NCBI GenBank assembly: GCA_028708815.1
Contig: JAQVYB010000008.1
Coordinates: 1-50,993, forward strand
Reading direction: 5' to 3'
Length of the DNA: 50,993 bases
From: Kiritimatiellia bacterium
GTDB lineage: Bacteria > Verrucomicrobiota > Kiritimatiellia > RZYC01
The notes beneath the pieces were generated by a model. The model was given only the letters and a program-made list of their open reading frames with translations, was not told the DNA's origin and ran no database searches. Each line of letters starts with the position of its first letter. The first letter of the stretch is position 1. The position numbers were made by a program, and so were the translations under genes. Positions 38,465 to 46,475 of this stretch are shown here, one piece after another.

Positions 38465-39517
38465 ATGATCAGGTGGTATGTCGGTTGTGTTTTGATAGGG
38501 TTGTTGTTGAGTAATGCGGCACGGGCAGGCGAAGGAGAACTGGTGAAAAAGAGCATTGGCGTGGACTATGAATGGGGCACATTGAAAGAAGTGGTCGTAG
38601 GCATTGGAGATGGCTTGGTGATGCCGGGACTTTCAGACAAGGTGGATTTCATTTATGACAAAACCTATCTCGAAGCGATGAAAAAAACCGGCGGCAAACC
38701 GGCTATTGAGCTGGAGCCGGAAAACACACGCGCTGTAATCGCTCAGATTAACGGCTTGGTGAAGGTCTTGGAGGACCAGGGCGTGACGGTATATCGTCCG
38801 CGAGTCCTCAATCCAACGGAACATGACTACCTGACCAATGTACAAGAAGGTCAAATGCAGATCTACGCACGGGATCCCATGCTGGTGATTGGAAATAACG
38901 TCATCGAAACTTCCCTGAAGGTTCCCATGCGTGCCAAAGAAAAATTCCCGCTCCGTGAGATTATTCGGAAGCGGATCAAAGACACCGATGCGCGGTACGT
39001 CGCGATGCCGTCCCCGAATCCGAATTACGAGGAAGATGGTATTTACATTGAGGGTGGTGATGTACTCCTGAATGGAAAGAATATCTATGTGGGGCATTCC
39101 GGCAAGGGCAGCAGTCTGGAAGGCATTGAGTGGCTGCAGAATTATCTGGGCCCTGACTATCTGGTACAGGAGGTGAAGGTGAGTTCCGACTTTGAGCACC
39201 TTGATTGTATTATGGCCCTGTTGAAGCCGGGGCTTGGATTGCTCTGTAAGGATGCGTTGGTTGGAGAACTGCCTGAGTCACTGAAGGACTGGGATTTTAT
39301 CAACGTAACCGTGGAGGAGGCCAAACGTCTTGGAGCGAATGCCCTGGTGCTCAATGATTCCACAGTGATCATGGACACGCAGCATCAGCGCATTATCGAA
39401 GAAGTGCGTAAGCGCGGGCACCATGTCATAGAAGTGCCCTACGACAAAGTGGCGACCTGGGGCGGCGCATTTCGCTGTTCCCACCATCCGCTTGTTCGCG
39501 AGGGCGGGAGCGAATAA
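38465..39517 (+). CDS. amidinotransferase/arginine-deiminase superfamily protein with N-terminal signal peptide
   Basis: Signal 'MIRWYVGCVLIGLLLSNAARA'; 'YARDPMLVIGNNVIE', 'YIEGGDVLLNGKNIYVG', 'FEHLDCIMALLKPGLGLLC', 'GGAFRCSHHPLVR' (candidate nucleophilic Cys). Confidence 0.85.
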   Translation: MIRWYVGCVLIGLLLSNAARAGEGELVKKSIGVDYEWGTLKEVVVGIGDGLVMPGLSDKVDFIYDKTYLEAMKKTGGKPAIELEPENTRAVIAQINGLVKVLEDQGVTVYRPRVLNPTEHDYLTNVQEGQMQIYARDPMLVIGNNVIETSLKVPMRAKEKFPLREIIRKRIKDTDARYVAMPSPNPNYEEDGIYIEGGDVLLNGKNIYVGHSGKGSSLEGIEWLQNYLGPDYLVQEVKVSSDFEHLDCIMALLKPGLGLLCKDALVGELPESLKDWDFINVTVEEAKRLGANALVLNDSTVIMDTQHQRIIEEVRKRGHHVIEVPYDKVATWGGAFRCSHHPLVREGGSE

Positions 39518-39533
39518 CTCCGAGCATTATAAA

Positions 39534-39578
39534 AACAGCCGGGCTCTGTAATCCTTTTTCAGAGCCCGGCCGCTGTTA
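39534..39578. terminator. bidirectional terminator-like hairpin
   Basis: GCCGGGCTCTG (39538-39548) / CAGAGCCCGGC (39560-39570), A-rich upstream and T-rich downstream flanks. Confidence 0.8.
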
Positions 39579-39975
39579 TTTATCTGTGCGTTAATCCAGC
39601 TTAATGACATCCTCTCCAGAGATGGGTGAAGTATCCCCTCCCGCACCGGTTGCAGCAGCTGGGTTTCCTCCCGAATCGGAGGACGTTTCTTTGTTTTCAG
39701 AAAGGCCGAAGCGTGTAATCTGTTGTTCTTGGATGAAATGAGTGGATTGACCCGGGTCATGCCCATTCGGGGATGAAACTCTGGTTTGTGTACGTGGTAC
39801 GGAGTGTTGCGGCGTCCAAAAGCACTTGTTTGGGATGGTTGATTGGGGGCCATATCTCCCGACTTGCCGCTATCCACGGCTCGATTATCAGGTACGCGAA
39901 GAAGGCAACCGCCCTCGTCACGGGGAGTGCCGGGAATGTCCTTCTCTTATGCATCTTTCTGTTGAATGATACCGT

Positions 39976-40881
39976 TCACGCGTAGCTATCAGCCGATGCG
40001 TGGAACGGCTGGTTCGGCAACGCCTTGATTCTGAAGTCTTTCAGCGCCAAGTTGCTCTCCCATTGAGGCAACCTGTCCGCTGGTCCATGGATTTCTATCA
40101 ACGGGGGGTCGCGCTCTGCGAGCGCGTTGATCTTTGCCCAGAGCGTGGTGTCTCCCCAGAACTGCGGAGGTGTGTCGCCGGCTGCTACGGATGCGAAGAC
40201 CTTACTTGGAGTATCGCTTCCGCCACGAATCGCCGTGAGGGCGAGCTCTTCGAGGCGTCCCAGTCCTGTGACCGGATCGGGACGTTCCTGCAACCACCGG
40301 GCGACTGCTGCTGGAAGCCAGGGCAATGAAGCGTCGGCTGCATTGGCGAGGTCCGTTAGCGTGTCGAGGTTTTGTGTGGCGAAAGCCTTGTCCACGCGGA
40401 CCGCAAAAGCGAACTGAGCGTTGGTCACGAGCTCGCGATTGGTATACAGGGAGGATAGTTGATCGGGTCGCAGTTGTCCGAGTCCATGGAATGGTTCGAT
40501 TCCGGGGAACGCATCAACACAGAGAAGCTCCACGTTCTTGGCATCGTGATGCCACAGGCACGTGAGAATGTGGGCAAGCATGGACAGGTCAAAGAGACAC
40601 GCATCAAACCACAGAACGATATGCTCTCGGGTGGCTGCTTCCGCCAGTCTTCGGTACTGATTTCGGAGTGTCTCCAAAACATGCTTCGTGTTCAGTCCGC
40701 CTGCGGTGGCTTCGTGCAGAAAAACCGCTCGGGCGTTGAGAGTCTCCTCATCAGGCCACCCGGGATTCCGGGGGCCGTCATACATGATGTCGTGCCAGAC
40801 GAACACTTCCCCCGGAAGCCCGGCCTTTGCCAGGCTTCCTCCTGCGCTGTCACCACTTGTGATGTGGAGTGTGTTCTCCAT
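39976..40881 (-). CDS. DUF1835 domain-containing protein
   Basis: 'LHITSGDSAGGSLAKAGLPGEVFVWHDIMYDGP...LWFDACLFDLSMLAHIL' matches the DUF1835 N-terminal pattern. Confidence 0.8.
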   Translation of the reverse strand: MENTLHITSGDSAGGSLAKAGLPGEVFVWHDIMYDGPRNPGWPDEETLNARAVFLHEATAGGLNTKHVLETLRNQYRRLAEAATREHIVLWFDACLFDLSMLAHILTCLWHHDAKNVELLCVDAFPGIEPFHGLGQLRPDQLSSLYTNRELVTNAQFAFAVRVDKAFATQNLDTLTDLANAADASLPWLPAAVARWLQERPDPVTGLGRLEELALTAIRGGSDTPSKVFASVAAGDTPPQFWGDTTLWAKINALAERDPPLIEIHGPADRLPQWESNLALKDFRIKALPNQPFHASADSYA

Positions 40882-40905
40882 TATTTCTCCTGCGAACGTC
40901 GTGAG

Positions 40906-41877
40906 TCACCGGGCATCGGAAGGCGCGCTCGGTGCGGCTTCCGATGGTGGGGTGGACCCGGATTGTTGGTTTTTCGTGATATGTCCCGTTTCGCTCGGGA
41001 CGAACATATTCCTGCCTTCAAACTTCTTGGTGCCGTTGACATAGCTGAAGTACTTTCGACATTCGCAGGAGAGGTACTCGATATCAATCGGCGTGAACTT
41101 ACGCCGCGCGTCCGGCCAGTCTATGTCCTGCCGTTCGATCATCTGTATTGCGGTCTCCTGGTGGTTGGCACAATGTAGATGTTTCTGCAGCAAATCGAGG
41201 TAAGGGGCTGCACCGATTCCGGTCGGAACCGGGCTGTTGGGGTCCATCAAGTCAGGCCTGAACAGTGCGAGATCAACCAGTGCCATGAAGAGGGGGAAAT
41301 CATTGCTCATCCTGAATTCCGCATTGATGGCACCATTGGCTTTCATCACGTTGCCCCGTGCGCCTCGAATGCATTCTTCCAAAAACGGTGTACACTGGGG
41401 AAACATATCGACACAGGCATTCAGCCGATCGTATGCACGGCCATTCCATTGAGCGGAAACAACGGGATACACCTCGGACGACCAGGGCTGTTGCACTTCA
41501 TGCAAGAGAGCGTGACGCAGGTGCCCGGGTTTTTTCAGAATGGCGGGATCAAGGGCAAGCAGGGTGACGTCGTGGTTGCACCAGCGGGCGAAGAAGAGGG
41601 CATGTATCAGCTTCGTGAGAGAGCCCTTCGCCGGTTCAGCGAAACGAAGAACGGCTTTGGTTCCTTTGTCATCTTCACGAAATACATTCAGAAAACGGCC
41701 TCGCTGAAAGATGACGTCTTGAGTCCAGGGCGGCGGCTCACCGGCCTCTCGTTTGCGGCGTATAGAGTCCCTCTCCTTGCAGAAATCAAAAAAAGCGTTG
41801 ACCGGATCAGCGATCTCAAGCCCTGCCAGTGAATCCCTATATGGATTGTTTGCTTTGGCGGTCATTTCATTCCTCAT
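40906..41877 (-). CDS. alpha-glutamyl/putrescinyl thymine pyrophosphorylase / 5-hmdU DNA kinase helical-domain-like protein
   Basis: 'FFDFCKERDSIRRKREAGEPPPWTQDVIFQRGRFLNVFREDDKGTKAVLRF' and C-terminal 'DWPDARRKFTPIDIEYLSCECRKYFSY'; assigned by motif recall. Confidence 0.6.
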   Translation of the reverse strand: MRNEMTAKANNPYRDSLAGLEIADPVNAFFDFCKERDSIRRKREAGEPPPWTQDVIFQRGRFLNVFREDDKGTKAVLRFAEPAKGSLTKLIHALFFARWCNHDVTLLALDPAILKKPGHLRHALLHEVQQPWSSEVYPVVSAQWNGRAYDRLNACVDMFPQCTPFLEECIRGARGNVMKANGAINAEFRMSNDFPLFMALVDLALFRPDLMDPNSPVPTGIGAAPYLDLLQKHLHCANHQETAIQMIERQDIDWPDARRKFTPIDIEYLSCECRKYFSYVNGTKKFEGRNMFVPSETGHITKNQQSGSTPPSEAAPSAPSDAR

Positions 41878-42199
41878 TCAAAACCAACATTGCAAATCAG
41901 CGGGGCAATATTCCGCGTGCGCTGAATGTGTTCTGCTGGGTGTCCTGCACGTTATTCTTTATATTTTGGTTGATGGCCTGGAGTCGCTTCAGGAAGTCCT
42001 CCTCGTTATGAGGCGAAATGAAGATTGCCTTCTTCCCGTAGGTGATAGCAAGCATCCTCGTAGACAAGCCTAGTCTCATTCCAGAGAGAGCCATAGGCTC
42101 TCTCCTTCTGGTGGTGATATCGACAACAGGAATCTTGATCACAATGGGTCCAGATCGGATCGACAGGAGGTGATCGGTAATGCCGTAAAAGGTGTGGAA

Positions 42200-42413
42200 G
42201 TAAACCCAGGCATCCCGCGCTCAGCAGCAGGCCGCTGACAACCAGAAGGGATGTCGTCACGACCCACTCAATGGAAGCAACCCCGGTGTGAAAGAAATCT
42301 GTTATCACCGGCAAAATGGCGTTAACGATACTGGCATCCAGAGCCGACATAAAGGTTCCAGCGCCAATCGCCAGCAAGACCAGCCATTTAGTTTCGATGT
42401 TGAGAAACTTCAT
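42200..42413 (-). pseudogene. truncated DHA2-type MFS transporter N-terminus
   Basis: 'KWLVLLAIGAGTFMSALDASIVNAILPVITDFFHTGVASIEWVVTTSLLVVSGLLLSAGCLG', then homology stops. Confidence 0.75.
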
Positions 42414-42425
42414 CGGGCATTTTTC

Positions 42426-42803
42426 TTAATACAATGTTAATGGGACTTGTTGAGCGAGCAATGAGAAATGCTTGTCGTGAGTGAATAGCGGAAGATTGTT
42501 CTGAATGGCATATTGCGCGATTATGAGATCGGGAATACCAACCTTATTGATACCATTGCGCAAACAAACAATTTGCATTTTGGTCAGGCCTTCCCAGTCT
42601 ATATTGAGAGGTATTCTCATTATTTCCCTGAGAAGACGGATTAACTTCTGCTGTTTCCGAACATATAAGGCAGGAGTAAGTTCGGCTAAAATTAGATCAT
42701 TCAGCACGACAAGATTCTCTTCAATCAGGAAATCAAGCCTATCTGATCGTGGCGCATCGCGGAAGTAATCAACCCAAACCGAGCTGTCAACAAGAACGCT
42801 CAT
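42426..42803 (-). CDS. VapC-type PIN-domain toxin
   Basis: 'VLVDSSVWVDYFRD...IGIPDLIIAQYAIQNNLPLFTHDKHF'-type PIN acidic residues ('KVGIPDLIIAQYAIQNN'). Confidence 0.92.
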   Translation of the reverse strand: MSVLVDSSVWVDYFRDAPRSDRLDFLIEENLVVLNDLILAELTPALYVRKQQKLIRLLREIMRIPLNIDWEGLTKMQIVCLRNGINKVGIPDLIIAQYAIQNNLPLFTHDKHFSLLAQQVPLTLY

Positions 42804-42994
42804 TTCCGATTCCGCAATGTGTTAAGATCAAGATTCAAGTCTATTGTACCTTTGAATGCCTTGAGTTCCTGTAAGTTGTTTTTACGCACAAAATCCTCTA
42901 AAGCCGTGATAATAACGGCAGTTTTTGTGCGTTGACGAGACACCTTCATGGCTTTCGTTAAAAGGGCCTCGGGTAGGTCAAGCGTCGTTCTCAT
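42800..42994 (-). CDS. VapB-type antitoxin
   Basis: 'MRTTLDLPEALLTKAMKVSRQRTKTAVIITALEDFVRK'; 4-bp overlap with toxin start. Confidence 0.88.
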   Translation of the reverse strand: MRTTLDLPEALLTKAMKVSRQRTKTAVIITALEDFVRKNNLQELKAFKGTIDLNLDLNTLRNRK

Positions 42995-43630
42995 CTGAAA
43001 CTCCATGCATAAGCAAGTTGCTGAATATGCATATAAAGTATGCAGCAAATATGCCAAAGTCAAATGGTTTCGCCGCCCGGCGTCATGCCTCTCCGGCGCG
43101 AAGCGTATGGAGCGAACGACTCGAGTGTTCGGATTTGGTTATTACTGTTTTCCTTGGAATATTCATCAAAATTAGATTCTTCCGGAATGATCGTGGATAA
43201 GCTGAATTGTAGAGTTATGCAAAAGATGCCAAACAGAGGATTGGCTCTCCCGGGAGCGCCGATCGTCTGATCGGCCACGTTCATTCATCGCTTTGCCTTG
43301 AAGAAAACATCGAGTGCTCACAAAATATCCGGAAGAACCAAAAAAATGCTCAAAGAATGGATGTTCTTAAACACCCAGCAACGCGCCCTCGGTGGCATTC
43401 TTCCTGCTTTTGTATTTGTTGACCCTCAAAGTCGTGTATATGCGGCAATGTTGGTGCATACGTAGCATTAGAATTTGAAAATAGTAGTATCCATGGGTAT
43501 AATCTGCCTGCCCATCCATACACTGGGTCGCTGGGTCGCCTGCATCGTAGGTTGATGTGGAATAACGATTTGTAGCCGGAACATTCATTAACCGTTGAGT
43601 CAGAAGAACGGTACAGAAGGAGATAGTAAG

Positions 43631-45334
43631 ATGTCGTCAACAGCACAACGGTATATGTACGGGGTTCTAATGGGTTTGTTCCTTTCTTTTCAGGGAGTTC
43701 AGGCTGCCACGATCTATGTGAGTGCCGGCTCAGGGAATGATTCGAATGATGGCAGTTCATGGGATTTGGCCAAGGAAACGATAAACGGGGGCCTGACAGC
43801 AGCTGAATCCGGGGATCTGATATTGGTCACGAACGGAACCTATACCTTCACGCACTTTGCGTTGAATTGGATAAAAAGTGGAGAAACGCTGCGTAGTGTG
43901 AATGGGGCAGCCCACACGATTATCAACCCCTACGAAAGCGGGTCTCCAGCCACCCGGGTTGAGGGAACCATTGACGGATTCACCATTCAGAATGGGAATG
44001 CCGGCTCAGCGTATGGAGGCGGCGGGATTTTGCTGACAGGAGGAACCGCGGTCAATTGTGTGGTCACGAATTGTACGTCGGGCAAGGGCGGTGGCGGGAT
44101 ATATATCCAAAGCGGTGGCGTAGTATCAAACTGTGTGATCACCGAATGTACGTCCAGCGCTAAGGGGGCTGGGGTCTACATCCAGGATGGCACCATGGTT
44201 GAGTCCACGGTAACGGGAAGCGTTGGTGGTGATCAGGGTGGCGGCGTTTTCCTTAGCTCCGCCGGGGTGATGAAAAACTGCATTATTCGCGGAAATCGCA
44301 CAACCGGGACGGGCGGCGGTGTGTATATGTTTTCATCGGCAAGCATTTATGGCTGTCTTATTACGGGAAATCAGACGACGGATGATGCAGGCGGTGTTTA
44401 CTCAAGTGCTGCCACGGTTGAAAGTTGCACGATTGTGGGAAACTCTGCATCGGGAGGAACGCAGGCAGGAGGCCTCTACGCTACGTCTGGAGGGAGTTAC
44501 ATAAGAAACTGTATCATGTATTACAACGACAATCTCGACGGAACGTTGTCGGCATCTGTAGGCATGTATAACAGTTGTTATGGCGTGGCACCGACGGCCC
44601 CCTCGTATACGGATAATATTACCGATGCGCCTGAGTTTGTGACGGATGGATCGGGGTATGGTACCAATCACGTTTTTGGAGATTATATGCTTCGCCCTAC
44701 GTCGCCTTGTGTGGACACAGGACTTAATCGTCCCTGGATGACGGGTACGCTCGACTTGGCCGGAACGAATCGGATTATCGATGGAACGGTAAATAGAGGT
44801 GCTTATGAAGCGACCGGTACTGGACTTGATCCGCAGACCATTACCTTTGCAGAGATTCCTACCCAGAATGTAACCAATACGCTGACCCTGGCGGCAACCG
44901 CCTCTTCCGGTCTGGCCGTGAGCTATGCTGTTGATAGCGGCCCGGCCCAACTCAGTGGCACACAGTTGAGTTTTACCGGTGTTGGCCTGGTTTCCATTAC
45001 GGCTTCTCAAGCAGGCAACGAAACCTATGATCCGGCCCCCGATGTGACCCGGACCTTTGGCGTTTTCGGATCGGATCCCTTTAAATTGCAGGCTGTTGCT
45101 CTGACCAACAGTGTGGTTCTGCGCTGGCCGGATCCGTATATGGCCGGCTACAGTAACCGCACGGTGCTTGTCCGTTATGGAACGGACACGTATCCGGCCA
45201 CATCTGTGGACGGATCAGCTACGTATACAGGAACCAATCAAGTGTATACCCATACAGGACGCACCCCCGGTACAACATACTACTACTCCATTTTCCCCAG
45301 TGACGATGGCAGCACCTTTGTGGTGCCTGAATAG
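43631..45334 (+). CDS. secreted right-handed beta-helix protein with C-terminal Fn3-like region
   Basis: Signal peptide; 'ATIYVSAGSGNDSNDGSSWDLAKETINGGLTAAESGDLILVTNGTY' and repeated 'GGGIYIQSGGVVSNCVITEC' rungs. Confidence 0.85.
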   Translation: MSSTAQRYMYGVLMGLFLSFQGVQAATIYVSAGSGNDSNDGSSWDLAKETINGGLTAAESGDLILVTNGTYTFTHFALNWIKSGETLRSVNGAAHTIINPYESGSPATRVEGTIDGFTIQNGNAGSAYGGGGILLTGGTAVNCVVTNCTSGKGGGGIYIQSGGVVSNCVITECTSSAKGAGVYIQDGTMVESTVTGSVGGDQGGGVFLSSAGVMKNCIIRGNRTTGTGGGVYMFSSASIYGCLITGNQTTDDAGGVYSSAATVESCTIVGNSASGGTQAGGLYATSGGSYIRNCIMYYNDNLDGTLSASVGMYNSCYGVAPTAPSYTDNITDAPEFVTDGSGYGTNHVFGDYMLRPTSPCVDTGLNRPWMTGTLDLAGTNRIIDGTVNRGAYEATGTGLDPQTITFAEIPTQNVTNTLTLAATASSGLAVSYAVDSGPAQLSGTQLSFTGVGLVSITASQAGNETYDPAPDVTRTFGVFGSDPFKLQAVALTNSVVLRWPDPYMAGYSNRTVLVRYGTDTYPATSVDGSATYTGTNQVYTHTGRTPGTTYYYSIFPSDDGSTFVVPE

Positions 45335-45788
45335 TTGGCTCCGGGGAGTCCTCTGGACTTGATAGACGGAATGGACGTTCCGGGTTTGTGGCGGTCGTGA
45401 GATCTCACGGCCGCCTTTTCATTGTTCTTAGTTTGTTATTCACGGGCGCAGGAGGGTTGCCGGCATGGCGCGCTGAATGGTGCTGTCGGGCAGTTGAACA
45501 CCTACTTGGATAAACCCTCCGGCCGATCCCCCGCGTTGCCGGCGGAAGGTGCGCGGAAAGTACCGGACCGCCCAAGGACTTTTTCAGCAGAATCGAAATT
45601 TAAGGGCTGACCCCGGATCCCCCGAAGGCATACGGGAAGCAGAACACCCCATTGAGTATTCGTTAGAGCAAAGTCCTCCAAGACCAGCAACCTGACCGTT
45701 CTCGTTCCCGACTCCTCCTGCTCGGTGGGAGCACATGCGAATAAAGAGAGTCCAAACACAATCACCTGAGCACATGTGAGTAGATTTC

Positions 45789-46466
45789 TCATGGACTGCT
45801 CGCTGTGCTTGCATGGCGAGGTGCGCCTTGGGGGCGTGAGTGCTGCCGACGATAAAAGAGGGAGCATGCGATGCTGACCATAAGCAACACAAGTGTGGTC
45901 GGTTCCGGGATTACCCCGGCGACAATGCCGGTATCTGGTGTCGACTCGTAGGCCCATTCGGTGATGTCGCCGCCACCCAATCCGGCAAAGGTATTGTCAA
46001 GATACACCCAACCGTAATGTGTCGCTCCGGCAATATCGAATTGTACGCCAAAGTATCCATGCCGCTCAGGACCCACCCACAGGCCAATGCAGCCTTGGAC
46101 CATGCAGGAGGAGAACGTTGGAGTTGTAGAAGGATCTACCCATTCAGCCGGAGAGGTCGGAGAACTTCCTATTTCATAGCCAGCTTGTAGCTGGAGTATA
46201 TCAGCACCCATGTTGGGTGGAGTGGCGGAGATAGACAGTATACTGTTTTGATCCTGCGGAACAGTATCGAATGTTGCGCCATCGCTCCGCAAGACAAAAT
46301 CAACGACACCATTGAAGTCGAGATCAAAATCAACAGTCTTGCTTGTGAGTGTTTGCATATGGATGGGCTCGTCCGGGCGGAAGTAGATGATATCCGCCCA
46401 GACGATGATCTGCGTGGACCAGACTGCAAGAGCCAACCACGCAAGTTTTGTGTGCCGTATTTGCAC
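45789..46466 (-). CDS. PEP-CTERM sorting-domain protein
   Basis: Signal peptide and 'VIPEPTTLVLLMVSIACSLFYRRQHSRP'. Confidence 0.85.
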   Translation of the reverse strand: MQIRHTKLAWLALAVWSTQIIVWADIIYFRPDEPIHMQTLTSKTVDFDLDFNGVVDFVLRSDGATFDTVPQDQNSILSISATPPNMGADILQLQAGYEIGSSPTSPAEWVDPSTTPTFSSCMVQGCIGLWVGPERHGYFGVQFDIAGATHYGWVYLDNTFAGLGGGDITEWAYESTPDTGIVAGVIPEPTTLVLLMVSIACSLFYRRQHSRPQGAPRHASTASSP

Positions 46467-46475
46467 GATAGCTCC

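Noticed and set aside
39527-39960. Short ORFs on both strands between the terminator and the DUF1835 gene
   Set aside because: No recognisable motif and overlapping alternatives; probably decayed sequence.
45290-45340. Beta-helix protein ending '...FVVPE*' as a truncated PEP-CTERM signal
   Set aside because: Downstream in-frame translation (LAPGSPLDLID) is not hydrophobic or Arg-rich, so no remnant anchor is evident; probably coincidence.
45502-45792. Possible small lipoprotein ('MRNLLTCAQVIVFGLSLFACAPTEQEESG') on the minus strand
   Set aside because: The N-terminus is plausible, but there is no recognised domain and the C-terminal part reads like non-coding sequence; not enough to call.
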